NCBI RefSeq assembly: GCF_028389875.1 | Contig: NC_084675.1 | Coordinates: 21,600,412 to 21,664,411 of the forward strand | Direction of reading: 5' to 3' | Length of the DNA: 64,000 bases | From: Rhea pennata | Taxonomy: Eukaryota > Chordata > Aves > Rheiformes > Rheidae | In this document: positions 15,301 through 30,300 of the stretch, in pieces | How the letters are laid out: every line of letters starts with the position of its first letter | Numbering within the stretch: the stretch's first letter is position 1 | Translations under genes and position numbers: made by a program | Notes under the pieces: generated by a model | What the model saw: only the letters and a program-made list of their open reading frames with translations | Told to the model about the DNA's origin: nothing | Database searches by the model: none

Positions 15301-18300
15301 CACGCAGCTCTGCGGGTAAAGTACATGCGAGAAATGAGGAAATGCAAACAAGTGACAACACCTAATCAACAAATGTAGTTACTACGGCTGAGCCTGTCTT
15401 ACAACAGCAGCTAACACCAGCTAGCATACAGTGAAGCTCAAGATTTACAGAGATTTACATTAGCTAACGAGCACGAGGCTGGCAGGGTAACAGTGGCTGA
15501 CTAGGGCAGCTAGCCGTTCGCACAGAAGCTGTGAGAAGGCAATACTTTTTACTGCGCTCGGTATAAACCAAAATAAGACTCTCAGTGCACCGTATAGAGC
15601 CAATGGCATTTTGAAAGATAAAGCTTCCAATGAGTCAGCAGAAAAGCAGTAAAGCAATGAGACTGCTCTTACACAAGGACCCGTTCATCCCTGAGAGCCC
15701 AGCACTATCCTCTGCTCCTCGTTCTTACCTGCAGCATGGTTGCCACGAATACTTTGGATAGGCCCTACATGCGTAGTAGGGGGAACCCTTGCCACACCAC
15801 TGCTGGTAACTGAAGATGATGTTGTGGAGTTTAGGCACCGTTTCTCTGATTTTTCTCTAGAGTGATGGAGAAACATTGTGAAGAAACAAAAAATGGCTAA
15901 AGTACATAAAGAGATAAATCCAATTTCTGAATGAAATTGAGGGAGACTAAATCCACCAAACAGTTTATTAAAAACTATGCTAATTTCAAATGGAAACATT
16001 TGGAAATTTTATCTTGACTATAGCTTCTTGCCAGCAGTTTCACTGGTCTTTTTGTCATCTGGTTATTGTCATCTCTTGTTTATACAAGATAAAACATCAC
16101 AAAAAGATGACTAAATTGTATCACACATTATGCAAGCATGTCTCAAAACCTAGCCATGCATACCAAAACCAAAAAGAAGCCTAACGCAATCCAAGACTTC
16201 TATTTTAGCAAACACAGTCTGGAAAACCTAAGACTGACAAACAATGCTGTCAAGGAGTTTTGATCAATGGGCATGGATTTGGATTTTTAATTGTTTTTCA
16301 AGTAACTGCAACAGTTTCACAATAAACATTTCCCTCTATGCAGAGATATATATGGACAATCTGTTGCATCAGTTGCCCCAAATGGCTATCAGCACTGCAT
16401 AAAGCACTGCCTCTCTTTATATCATCTTCACCCTATACAACTGTGGTCTTTCTGAAGCTAGGGTTACCTGCTGTCCAAATAAAACTGTACTAACTCTGAT
16501 TTTGAGTGACTTGTCCCAATAAAACGTTAAAAGTCCAGACTGTGGACTTGCATGTCATCTGGCAGTCCTTGGCCCAGCCCCAGCAGTCAGCAGAGGCAGA
16601 GTGGCTGAAGCTGCCGTGGCTGGTGCAGGGCACCAAGGAAACCCTGAAAGTAGCTGTGCTCTGTTTGCACTGCCTAGGAACCAGAACATTGTGAGGCCTT
16701 AGGAAGAAAATGTCCCGCTGGGCATCCTGATTTTTTTTGTATGCATCATCTGGCAACTCTGATTCACCCTTCTGATTCCCTCCCACTCCATGAGTCTCAG
16801 GTCAGTGGTAAGTCCAAATCTAAGCAGGGACACTTGATTGTGTCAGAAACTATTTATTAAGACCACAAAACGCAAAAGTTTTGAAGACAGGTTGAGGTAC
16901 CCAATAAACTTCTGTTTTTTTCAGTAATGCTGGCTGCCCAGTAACAAGATGCTGTATCTCCCACCTACAAACACGGCTCTGCATTTACCATCAGGACTGC
17001 AGTACTGTTACTGTATCTTTTTAAAATTATTTCAAAAAAGGTCCTCCCAGTCAGAAGAGCTGTTAACATGACAAAGACTTGTATGTATGTTATGATCGAG
17101 TTATTCACGTCCTTTTAAAACTGAGTTCACAAATGTCTTTACATTTGGTTATCTTATCAAAGCCTCAAACAGCCAACAGTAAAACAGTAAGTGATAATTA
17201 TTATCTGGTAAGGTACTGTTTCAAGAGCTTTTCAAAGCAACCAACCCAACAGCACAGTAAGGAAGGTATTATCCAGCTTTACAGGCAGGAATCATGGTAG
17301 GCTTACTGTGTGAAAAGTAAGGACCACAGTAACACCTGAATTAGAAATCGTATCTTAAGAACTTAAAGCAAACAAGTTTTTTTTTTCCACTTACTTCTCC
17401 AACTCCAGTTGGGTCTTGAGTTTCTTCTTTGCTCCCATGGTGAGGGATTCAAACTTATTCAGATCTTCCTCGGTAAGACTCAGAAACTTAATAAAAAAAG
17501 GTATGTATTTAGTTTCATAGCCATGAAATATTTCTATTTACATTTTTAGTAAATATCTATTCAGAAAGGCATCTTTAAAGCCTTTTTTAACATATGTTAA
17601 TTCAAAGAAATTCTATTACAATTTTAAATTATAGACTCAGTTTAGAATAAAAGAGAGGGGAACACTGATGAAAGAAAGAACACAGCAGATTAAATTTAAT
17701 TAGGCATTTGCTTATATTAACAGTTTACAATAAACACAAGGTGCTTATTACAAAGTAATCTATATGCATATTGAAATACATCACCACACTGTAAATGAGT
17801 TTAAGAATCTAATTCTGTTGAGAAAAAAATCCTGTAGTTTTCCTACTTATGTCATTTAACACAAAAATCAATGTGCTGTCATACCAGCATTTTTTGGGAA
17901 AACATACAATGAAATTAATTTAAAAAATATATATAATGTTAAAATACATAATTTATAATATTAATAATAAAATATAATTAAATGTAAACATAAAAGGTCA
18001 GCAAAACATGCATACGGATTCATGCATAGATTTTTTTTGTGGAAAAATGCCAGTACACTTAATCATGCACGGTTTTGCTAGCTCATTAGAGAAAAAAAGT
18101 CTCTATTTTCCCTCACTGAATGAAGAAAATCAAAGTAGAAGGCTCTGATAACGCATCATACTTGAATACATAAAATGTACTAAAATCATCACAAAGCTAT
18201 CACAATTTAGCGCTGACTTAACCTAAGCACTTTGTCCACCGGATGGCGTTCAAGGCTAAAATACAGTAAGTAGAGGACGCGAATTTACTTCCCAGCTGTT

Positions 18301-21300
18301 ACAGACGGAGCTAGATAAATATTGTACAAAGTATTTCCATCTATTTAGTTAAAACCCAGCATACAACGATAACAGTCATGACTCTGACCAAGCAAATACA
18401 TAAATGACCATTTTTCCATGTGAATTTTTGTAGAAAACAAAAATCTCACATTCACTTGCATGTACATTCACACACTAATGCTCATGACCCAAGTTTTTGT
18501 GAATCTATTCTTATAAATATTAGGATAACTAAATATTTTGGGAAGAAAAAAATCAAGAAGCAGCAATAAAAAAAGCAATAAATTTTAGTTATCTATTGCA
18601 CGTCAAAACATGAAAAGGGAGCCAAAGCAGAGCTCGTAAATCAGCATTTAAGTTGGACATTAAAGCATTCAATAAAGAACTCTGAAGTCCAGTCATAACA
18701 AGTGATACCTACCAGCCCAGACCCTGGACACAGCACAGATCAAAAATAGGAAGTTTTCATCAAAATATTATTACTCCAAGAGAGTGCAAATCTTTACAGT
18801 ATCTGCCAGTAACTTCTGCAATTCTAAACCCGGATGTCTGCAGCCTCTCTACACAGTACAAACATACAGAGGATTTAAAAGCCAGTTTCCTGCTCTTATT
18901 CAGTCTTCCATCCTACCTTCTCCATTGTGAGCTGTTTGAAGACGGGATAGTATTTGTGCAACCGCAGTTTCCTGAGCCAGTCTAAGATCCCATTCTGCTC
19001 CTGTGTCTGGGGGGTCTGTGGACTGGAAGACATTAGCATGGGCGAAGAGGCGTCCATCTGGGTGCGATAGCCCAGCGACGAGCCGGTACCCCCTGAATGG
19101 GAGCAGTGGGGGAGTGCAACAGGAGCGGCAGCCGGGTGCTGAACGTGATTCTGAGAAGACTGAATGCCGGCCACTCCACATATAGGTCTGCAAAATAGTA
19201 GTGTAATTTGAGTTAGCACACTGAAACTGGGGTGCACAGTGTTCAGCTAGTACGGTCATACTCGTAAAAATCTGCCATCTCCAAGATTTCCGGCAAAACC
19301 TGCATTGTCCAATCCAAGTTACAGATTTGTCCCTTTGGGATTCTACGCTGTTCGACAGCATAGTTAAAGCAGCACAGTTTATGGCAAAAGTAAATCATAC
19401 TTTCCAATTAAGCACAGTTTTCCTTCTGCAATCACAGAAAACTTATGTCCTACTCCTCTCCGTAATAAAAAAAAAAGGTTTATAGATAATGGCCATGACT
19501 GAACTTTGTAATGTTAAAAAGAAGCCCAAATATGTTATGTAGAACAGTTTTTTACATGTGGAAGTGGCACAATAATATTAGCTACTTGGAGGGTTCCAGT
19601 TTTTGTTGGAGAAAATGATTATTTCTTCTTAAGAATGATTAGGGTTTACAGAAAGTAAGAGTAGTTCTTTCCTTCTTTTCCCAAGGCTGACTTGTACGTC
19701 CCTTGCTCGCTTTCCTTTCTCCTTCTGGAAGGAAAACCGCTGCTGCACAGGGAAACATTCAAATGAGAAAAAAGAAGCCCTAGCAGAGACCCTCTAGTCC
19801 TCCCTAGCCCACAGACACTTATGTCAGGGATGATCACATTGTGCTTACAATCAGGACAACCATTATTCACTTTATGTACTCTGTCCAGTATATCCTAATC
19901 AAGGACCCACACTGTACTACGTTCCATGTAGCTATATAAAGAAACAACGCTTGCTGTTCAGGAGTGTTTAGCATGTGAACAAGAGTGAATATAGAACACA
20001 GCTGGCGGAAGTCACAGAGACTGAGACCGTTATGACTTGTGTAGTAAGCAGTGGATCACAAAGAAATCATCCATCACCACAGCTCAACAGTGAAGATTTG
20101 CTGCCAATCAGGAGTAACAATTTTAAGTTTTCTGAGAAATGCTGCTTAGAATAGGTTTCCATAGAGCCCACTGCCAACAGCAGCATGGCAATTGTCCGAT
20201 GTTACCTCCTGTATAACACTGGTCAAAAGGCTTCCCTAAATGCATCTTCAAACATGCATGTTTCTGAAGACAAGACAACCACTGCTGATTTCATAACTGG
20301 CCATGATGACGGAATCCATCACAACCCTAGAAAACTTGGTCCAATGGTATATTTTATATACTTTATTTTTGAAGCTGAAGTTGAATTCTATCTTGCATTT
20401 CCAGATAGCAGTAATTAGATCACGTTATATTCCAATTTGCAAAACTCAGTTGTCTCTTATGTAAGTTTTATTGCCTTTGTGATCTTCTCTTCAATCAATT
20501 AATCAGACTGAGCTACCGCAGTAGTTACTATAAAGCATGTTTTTTGAGACATTTAAAGAACAAATGACATTAGAAATGCTAGTACCTTTCACACTCATAT
20601 TTCCCCATCATTTAGCAGTTACTGAGCAGACCACATGCTGAAGTTAGACTTTCTTAAAATCTTTAACACGATAAGAATTCTACAAATGATTATGAAACTA
20701 CAGACTCGAATAAATACTCAAGGAAAGACAAATAATTACCTATGTAAAGGGGTTTTACAATTAACCAGAATAAACATAAACCAACTATCTTACCTTCCAG
20801 ATGTTCCTAGTGTAGTTCCTACTTTATAAATGGAGGAGTTGCCAGGATCTAAAAACAGAGAATAGAAGTTAAACATATCAATTTATTAAGGGTAAGTCAG
20901 TACAACCAAACAAGAAAACCCCCTTCTCTATTTAAACTTACTTGAACTCTGAAGCTGCTGTGAAGGTGATGAAGTGCTGAAGAACTTTCTGACGTGGTCA
21001 TTTTTCACCACATGGGAAGGTAATGGTGCCAAATACCTGCATGTTTACGTAAAACAAACAAATCCCCCCATTCTGTTATATTTGAATTGCAGCTGCCTAC
21101 GCAATCATGACTGTAGACTATAAACAACATTTTGAAATTGGTATTGGGGACCTTTCATGTTAAGAACACCAGGAAATTCTGAATCAAACTAGACTTAAAA
21201 AGCACATCATATCCTTAATGCTACTTAAACCCATGTTACTGTTTTATGCTGTCCTCATTCTATTTAAAGTTTTAGTCAAAGATGCTAAATTTAAGAGAGT

Positions 21301-24300
21301 ATGTGTGGCTGAAACAGCAAACACTTGTAAGAAAAAGTGTGCAAGTATAAACTTGAGAATCTCCTCTCAAATTTTGAAACTAAAGACTGTAAAATATAGA
21401 TGTATCTATTGTTGTTTAATTTCCTCCTCTTTGAGATAAATAGCAGACGTAGAGTCTGGCAATGCAGGGAAAACGTCTAAAAAACTTATGTCACATTTTC
21501 CCTAGGATTGCAACGTCTCTTTGAGGGGAATAAAAACGGCAGTCTTCTAAAACTCTGTAATGTATAAAGTATGTTCTATTGACATTACTAGACTTCTTGT
21601 TATTATGCAAACTTGATTCTCTCTTTTGCCAAATCTATAGATTTGAAAACATACAGAAAGTTGTTAAGAACATTTTGACCACATCTTTATATACGTAATT
21701 AAAAAAAAAAAAACTTTGAGTAAAAAAATTAATACAACTATATACCCACACTCACATACGAATGTGATTTCCATCTTGAAAATTCATAGTTCGTTTCTGA
21801 ATTTTTCAAATATGCAGCACTTAACAAAACAGCTTCTATCTGTCTCTGTTCCTAAGATACAACCGTTGCTGTGTAAACGCAGATTGCTGCTCTATTAACC
21901 TAGATTTGTAGAGACTGTTGCTAGCTAAACAGCAGCAGCAAGTGACATGCATTCTCTCTTATCCTACCTAATTCTCAATAGACTGTGATCCTCAAAGCAC
22001 AGAAGGGAGTTTGAAATGTTAACACTGCTTGCCATTAAAAATAATCTAGGCATGCACCTGCTGGCTCTGACCATGGAAAAACAATATCCACCACAGCTCT
22101 GGCAGCAGGGCACCCAAGTCTGTCTTGATTAGGGATACTAAGTGTTTAGGAAGCATCCTAAAAAACGTTACTTCATGTTTTAAATGCCATTTCATACTTA
22201 GCATTGGCAAAGACAGTAATAGCTGAAAATATCTTCTGTTCCTCAAATTATCCTAGCAAAATTATTTCAATACTTCAAAAGAAAGAGATGATGCGACCTT
22301 CCCCGGCTGATGATTTTCAAAATGGTGGTTAAGTTTAGATAATGGCCAGGTAACTTGTGATAATGCGGGGAGATATCTAAGGCTTCAGATATTTCTTAAC
22401 TGTTAAGGGCTCCCAACAGTTTTATGGCTACAAAGATACACACTAAGCATTTTAAAGCACACTTACCTTTTAAAAATTAAAGTAAAATAAACACCACGAC
22501 AACCTAAAAAACCTGGGACAAAATAATATAAAACTGTCTGAAGGGATAACAAAAAAATAAAAGATCCCACAACCCATCCCTTAATACAGAAGGAAGACTA
22601 CTTGGGAAATTGCCTTTCCCAGAGTTTTGGCCTTTTTTTAAAAAAAAAAAAAAAAAAGTTTTGGCTATTTTTGGAGCCTAAACCGATCTTCTGCAAAGCC
22701 ACTGCTCCCATATTTATTTCTAACAAAGCACTAAGAAAAGTTAACCCTCCAGAAAGTTTAATAAAGTATATTATGACCTTATTTATTTCTGAACAAAGAA
22801 TCTCTGCAAAACTCCTATATACTGAAATTAGCAGAACATCAAGGAATAAGGTCTGCAGAATCAGGTCTGCAGAACCAGGCTCTGAGCTCTTGAAAGTGAT
22901 TTAGAATACAGCCATAACATTTCCATTTCCTGCTTTTTCCACTCTGTGAGAAAAGCCAAATGGCAAGTTAAAAAACAAGCAGACAACAAAACAGCATACC
23001 TAAGGTCTGATTCCAAGTCTATGTGGTTCCGTTCTAGGTAAAATGAATCTGGACCAGCTAGGCAAGGAATGAATTTCTCCAAGTTTTCCTCTGGATACAG
23101 CTGAGACAGCTACAGGTAGAGCATATTACAAATGGAAAAATAAGGAAAAAAGACTTGTTACCAGTTATATGAGATTCAAGGAACAACAATTTACAAGTCA
23201 AGTATTTTATGAAGTTCAATCTATTTGCATTATGTCAGCACGTTTAGAAAAACGCCATTGAACAAATTACATATTGGTACAAAACGTTCCTGCATTTTCA
23301 AAGCAATCTTAACTCCTTTACCTTTGAAATAAATTCAGTCACTTCAATGGAAGATTTGGTTACCACTGTCACTGAAGAATCAGACCACAGGACCTTAGGA
23401 ATTGAAACACGCTCAGTTTAGTAAACAGTAGTCAGGGATTTAAGGTTAGTTTTAACAGCTCAAGCTCAAAAATAGGTATCAGATGTTTATTTCACCCACT
23501 GTGTGAAAGAAAGTGTGCAACATGTGGCATCAACACAGAAAAACTTTTCTGTGCACAAGTAACTATTACTCAATCCTCCCTTCCCGCCTGATTCTAGCTA
23601 GCTGCTATTATACTTAACAACTATTCTGAATTCTTAAAAAAGCACTTCAGAGTTTACACAGCCAGTGTACACTGCAGACACCCAGCACTAAGAAACAGAC
23701 TACTAACAAATGGAAAAATTTTTCTTCCTATTGTTAAAGAAAACAGCTGGTTCGTAGAGTCTGATGTGCAGTAGGAACAACTCATCGCAGCGTAACAGCA
23801 CCTATTTCTAATTAATCAACTCCATATGCAACGCAAAGTTGAAAATGGCAGCAAAAGACCCCACTGCCAAAAAAAGCACAACCTTACAAATGTTACTGTT
23901 CTAGCCATGCTCTTTCAGACATCATCTTGCCTATGCCCTAGAAAAAGTATCAGTATCTCTTCGCATACACTTTCTGTATTAACTCATTACATTCTAAAAT
24001 ACAGAGGAATTTACTGGGTGCTAAATGATTAGTTTAACTGAATCAAAAGTCAGGCTTTCTAGGCATAAAGAATATCAGAAGAGACTGGTTAGCATTACTA
24101 GTGAATGTTAAGTTCCTTCAGACTTGTCTAGTCAAACCATTTGGAAGGTATATGAATCTTTACCAGTTATATACGGGAAGAAGCTGTTTTTGTGTGTTTA
24201 AGAATCAGGAAGTTTTCCTCTCACATGACAGTAGTTTCAATGACAACTCAAAACATACACAAAGATTTTCCAGCCACCAGAATGCTGCCAAAAAGACTGG

Positions 24301-27300
24301 TGAGAGAAGAGTATTTCAAAATATATTACATAATGGAGGAATTTCCTCTCTGCAGAGCTGTTACACAAAAAGTAAGAAAAAAAGAAAAGAAGAAAGAAAA
24401 TCCAGACAGTTTCTGGTTTTACAGCCTGTACGCTTTAAGTTCATGAAAAACTAGTATATCTTAAGATTCACGAGAAGTTTCAGAAAATATAGGAGATATT
24501 TCTTTTTCTTTCAGGTTCTTTCTTTTGATGACTTGTTACAATTTTCAATACTTACGAAACAATAATGTGAACTGTAAATGCAGGGAACAACAGCAAAGCC
24601 GAGTAATGCTGAAAACACCAAAACTGCTCTATCTATTGGCTTTCTATTCCAAGCAACAAAGCTACTAAACAAAATATTTAATAGTTGGGTTTCTAAACCA
24701 GCAAACAGCAATTTATTAGCTCAGCTAAACTATGCAATGTGCTTTCAGACATTTACAAGCTGTCTAATGAAATGTTGTAGCTCTTTTCTGATACAAGTAA
24801 TCTTTTGATATTTATACAGGAATTTATAATGGGAAAGATAGTCTGTGGGATCCTAACATGTAACTGGAGTTCACACAGCCACATACTTGACAATGATTTT
24901 AAGAACTCCTCAAAAATGCTTTCTAATATTGATGACATTTAGAATACTTAGAATTCAGACAATTCAGAACATTATCAGTGAATCAAGTCATGCAGGGGTT
25001 AACACTGCCAATGTCACAAGCAGATATCAAACTGCTGCTCTATCTCATCTACTGGCTTTAAATAACAACTGTTTTGGTAAAAAGTGTTAGATATTTGAAA
25101 TTCTGCTGTTCATTTCCTGTCCATTTCCAGATTCTCTTTTTCTCAGTGTTTGGCTCTGTTTGCTCATTAAGTAAAGCAGAGACGTTTTCTGGGCTTTGCA
25201 TTCTGAATTTTGGAATACGCCATTCAAACTAGACAGGAGAAAAGCATTTTCTCTTTCCTCCTCTCTAGAACCCAGACTCCAGTCTTCCACCATTAACACA
25301 AGTTTTCACAGAATGAGATCGTAAGTTCACAGAAACTGTGAGCAATCATATTACTTCATTGTTTTACAAACTGAACCACCAAAAGCCATGCGAAAAGCGG
25401 GGCTGGAGGGCACTTCTTCTAGTAGCTTGTGGCTACCTTCTCATTCCAAAACCTGTTCTCATTTCCAGCTTGAGTGTGTCTGGCTTCAATCTTCAGGAAA
25501 TGGTTCCTGTTATGCCTTTTTCTGTTACACTAATTACACCTTTAATACAAAATATTTTTTTCTTTTCAAAACACTTTTATTAGATATTCAAGTCACATTC
25601 CAGCAAAGTGTCTCACTACATGGCAATTCACTAGTGCTAGCCTTGAATAATTTACACTGCTATTTCATAAACTCTTCAAAATTCCTTTTAAAAAGAAACA
25701 GTAACATCTGAACGACAGGCCACATTCTCACATTCCCCTCAATGCTGAATACAAAGAAAAATGACCATTCTACCTCTTCTTCCAAAGGCAAAGGGTTTCC
25801 ATTTGCTGCCATATCGCCCTAAGGGTCTAAGGGCTCTTCTTTCTCTGGAATAAGACTTAAATTCTTTTTAGTTTCAGCTTTCCAGGACACAGATTCCCAC
25901 CGTGTACCTGTGACATGAATTATTTTGCTTTCCTAAATACATACTTGGTCACAACTGATTGCATTAGAGTGAATTTTGTTCATCTCTGACCTACCTATCA
26001 GACAATGTGCATCATCTGCAAAGTTCACTCAACAGCAATTTTAAGAGTACTTCCAAATCACATGCACGCACACAAAATGACTAGCATCTATCCCTGAGGA
26101 GCTCCATTAGAACAATTTCTGTGATCTATCAATGATGTTTGAGCACTTCTTTAATTCCCTTTTAGCTGTTATCCTCCCTTCCCTAAGGGTGGAAAAAAGC
26201 CAATCATCCAAACTTACCTCAAAGGAATATTCAACATTTCTTTCATTCTTCTTGTGTGCCAGTCCCTTTAGTTCCACTTTTTCAACACTTACTATGAGAA
26301 AAAAAAGAAAGAAGAATGAGAAAGATATTCCTAAACGCACGTAAGAGCAATTATTCTTCAGTAGTGCCAGTAGGTGCTGGTACTCACTGCACAGGTAGCT
26401 GTTCCATGTTGCTTTCAATTCTTATCTTTCAAAGCATGCCTCTGGTTTAGTTTCAACCATCGCACAACCAATACACGAAATGTAAAACACTTAATTTCCT
26501 CATGACCTTATCATTATGCTCATCAGTATAGGAACAAAATGCTACACAAACGCATATGGATTTATCTTAATAGCATCAGCAACAAGTAGCCAAGTATCAT
26601 CCCTCTTTTTGCAGATGAAAAAATGTATATATACAGCTCACTGTACATACTACATTTTCCCTCAGCAGTTCAAACAAGCAAAATCCAGGGCCCTACCATG
26701 CTTTTTCTGGGGAAATCCAGTTTACAAAATTTCTATCTGTTTTCAGGACTATATGTTGGACTCAAACATATGTTTATCATATATATCTTTTTTGTTAACG
26801 TAAGTTGCATGACAGAACAGTTACACTACAAAAATCACAGCAACACACTGTTTCAGGCATCTGGTTACATCAGCCTAGCACCTCTCTATTCCCACAGCGA
26901 GACTTCGGCCAAAGCTCTTCCATGGCCAGCCTGGAGCTTGTTTTTTCTCCAGCTGAAACAATCATGGCCTGTTCTGAAGTCTTTACCAAAGACATTTCAA
27001 AAATGTTGTTGTGTCCTGTCGATTTTTAAAATGTTACAACCTAGATCTTGGCTTTTTCAAAGACCTCTTCTTCCAGGTTTACTATTTATCTGCAGCCAAA
27101 ATTTTTAGAAGTATCAAGTTTTGAACAGATCTGTAGATATTTGTACCTTCTGGTCTTTAAAACACAGAATTAGCATTCCCTTTATGATTATCTCAGCTGT
27201 TCCTTCACTGTGTAATTCCCAAGTACAATAATGCAAATTCCTAAGCTCATGAATAATGTCAATTCATTACTCACTTTCTTCTATACCTTATTCTTTTTGC

Positions 27301-30300
27301 AGAGACTTGGTCCACTTTAATTCACTTTTCAGTGAATTCCTCTCACACTTTTGGAATGATTTTACAGTACTAGCTTGCTGTTACACTGTATGCCATAGGA
27401 ATAAGTCTTCTGCGTGCCAGATACCGATGAGTTATCTAGACAGCAGTATAAAGACTCAAACATGCTTTGAAGTGGTTCAAAGCTGTTCCTGCCATTTGAA
27501 GAAAAACCTACCTCCGTATACTTATCTAAGAGAATCCAGGGCACCCTTTGTTGTGCTCATAGGCGAAAGAAAACACTGAATGCTGATTGGAATGATACCT
27601 GCTTAAGATTTATCGTAATGGGAAAGAGCTTGGTAAAGTGGATATTGAATAAGGATTTCACCACCACGCTGTTGGCGAGACAGCTGACTGACGAGCAAAT
27701 AATTTGTAGAAAGACTAGCGTCAACTGCTCCGACATATGTTTTTGAATAGGACAAAGAAAACCTTAAAGATACACAAGTGTTACTTAACAGGGTATTTAT
27801 AGCAAAACTAGTGTTACTTTACTGAAAGTGTTTTCATCACTTAAATTTTCCATAGCATTCAAATAGAGCAATTCAAGCTAAATAGGATTACCCATCAACA
27901 TAAAATGACGCTATTTTTGTTTTACTATGTGGGTTAATAACAAACTTTACATCGCCTCATGGAATTTGTCATGCTGACAGCTACACGACCTTTTATGCTC
28001 AAGTTCGGATCTGAACTTGTTCAGTTAATATAATCTGCTACAGTGAATTTATCCTCTGGAAAATGATTGCAATTAGCAAAGTGAATCATTATGTAGATAC
28101 TTCTGCACTGACTGTAGTGATTCTGCACTGAATCTGCAAGACTCAGTTTGTTCTAGAGCATGAAATATAATTCATTATACAGCAGTAACATGCTGCTATG
28201 GACAACTGTCTGGATAATTTTTAACATGATACAAAGTAACCCAGTAATTCTCTCTCACTCAAAACCACGAAAAATATCATTAGTCTAACAAAGTCTGGAG
28301 TTCTTGTTAAATTCATTGGTCATATAAATTTGTTATTTGATCTCTCAGCATGCTAGCCTTTGGAGCACTATTTAACCTATGGTTGATTTTATTAAATAAC
28401 TTATCTGCCATGAAGCTTAACTTTATTCAAAGCAAATGATCACACAAAACTTAGGAAGAGAAAACTGCCATCTACCAAGCAGGAGTGAGTGGATTTTAAA
28501 AAGAAAAAGAAAACAGAATGCTTGCTGTATTTACTCAGAAAACCACAGGAAATTGCTCAAAGAGCTGATGCTAGCCAGTATCACTATAACTGATTCAGTA
28601 ACCAGAAAAACCTTCATCGTTAAGGCTATATGATACGCTGTGCTTTCAGGATGCTGAACTCAGCAAAACTGAAGTTTCCTAGACCAGAATATTAACCAAA
28701 AAAAAAATAGTGTTTCAAATTCAGGAGATAGTGCAAACATACGTGCATGGGCTCTCTCAAATCTGAGCTTTAGGTCTGGAAAAAGTTATGGGGAGCTCAT
28801 CTGCAAATAGCCCAGCTATGCCCTCTACGTTCAGCTTTGTTGCTGTGCACGGGTCAGAAACCAACTGGAGCAGCCTGCAGGGTATCGGTCACAACACAAG
28901 ACCTACGAGGGAGCGGGATCTTTCCATCTGCTCCTTCCTCCCAGCACTCCCCTGTAAACTGAGCCAAGAAAAGTGTGTGTGCACCTCATTCACTGCTAGA
29001 CTTTCTGAACTGCATTGCCTATAAGGGCACAGAAGACTTCCTGGTATAGCGATTTATCCATAACTACCTGGGAAATGAGGTAAACACTGGGTTTAAATGC
29101 AGGTAAGTGAAGCAGAGAGTTGGACAATATCACAAAATTTACATGGAAAGGGATGTAGAAAGATAATGGAGGTTTCTACAATTTGAGCCCTGTAGAAGAG
29201 GCTCCCATTGAAGCTGTGGCAGCCCATAACCAGGGTAAAATACATGCATTATAACTGCTTCGTGGCATCATTCAGAAAAGGGCAGAGTGCTGGGACATAT
29301 CCACACAACCCTAAGCATGTACTTCCCAGTTACCAGGAATTTGATTTTAAAATACTCGAATCTCGTATTTTGCTTAACTCTAGTCCAAAAGGGCAACAGA
29401 CAGCATGAAACAACCTCCTTCACTAGCAAAGATTTTCTATCACTGAATTTCCTAAGCGTTTTTTTTCTTTTAAAATTTATGTGCTGCTTTCACTTGTACC
29501 CAAGCATTCTGCACACAGTTATCAATTGTACACACAAGTGTAGTTAGCACAGAGACTTGCATTTGAACTACTCCAGCACAGAGGCCATAGCAAGCACTGC
29601 TACATATTTAACTCCACCTCTACTCTTTATTATAACGCAACAGGGATCATGTCACACATGTCCAGACAGCATAACAGCAAACACAGCTTAAAAGATAAAA
29701 CAGGATCCTTTCCCAGTTCATGAGAGCTTGTATCAATGGTTCCAGTAAACCTCCAGCACAGGAAGAAGGTAAGATGCTGTTTCACCATCCTTTGGAGATG
29801 CTCTGCAACGCAAAAGCCTGCCAGTACTTCCCATCACCCTTTTGATTAGCTTTTCAGAAGTCTATGAAGTTGTTTTACAATAGCGGTTGTTATCGCAAAC
29901 AGGCCATAAGCAGCAGCTCCCTGTGCTACTGGGAACACAGCAGCCGTTTAGGTTATGTTTCATTCTGGGTTTTGTTTTACAACCCAAGGCAGCACTCAAG
30001 GGAAACTCTGCACTCTGCCTCCCCCAAATAACTCACACCTTCCCCCGCGTCGTTCAATAATCCCAGGACTTCTGCCCATCTGGCGACTCTCCTCTGTAAA
30101 TGAAACTCTCCACTACAGGCCAGCTAGTTCTTTTCCCATATGCCAGAATACTTGTATCATCATTAGCATTTCCTGATTCTCAGATGTTAACATTTGTTCT
30201 AGCTTCCCAAACCTCCCCTTCCCCAACTCATTCAGAATTGCAGAAAAACAGAAAGACTGAGTGGCATATAGTACAGCGTTTCTTTCTTACTGCAAATGCG

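Noticed and set aside
25774..25805. 32-bp microexon as a constitutive ZCCHC14 exon between exons 2 and 4
   Set aside because: Its phases fit (1 in, 0 out), but exon 26218-26291 has the same phases, better splice sites and clear PX-like sequence. It is kept only as a possible alternative exon.
26623..27108. 161-codon plus-strand ORF in ZCCHC14 intron 2
   Set aside because: The composition is hydrophobic and Cys/Phe-rich, as in translated A/T-rich intron. It has no domain-like pattern, clear promoter or splice context.
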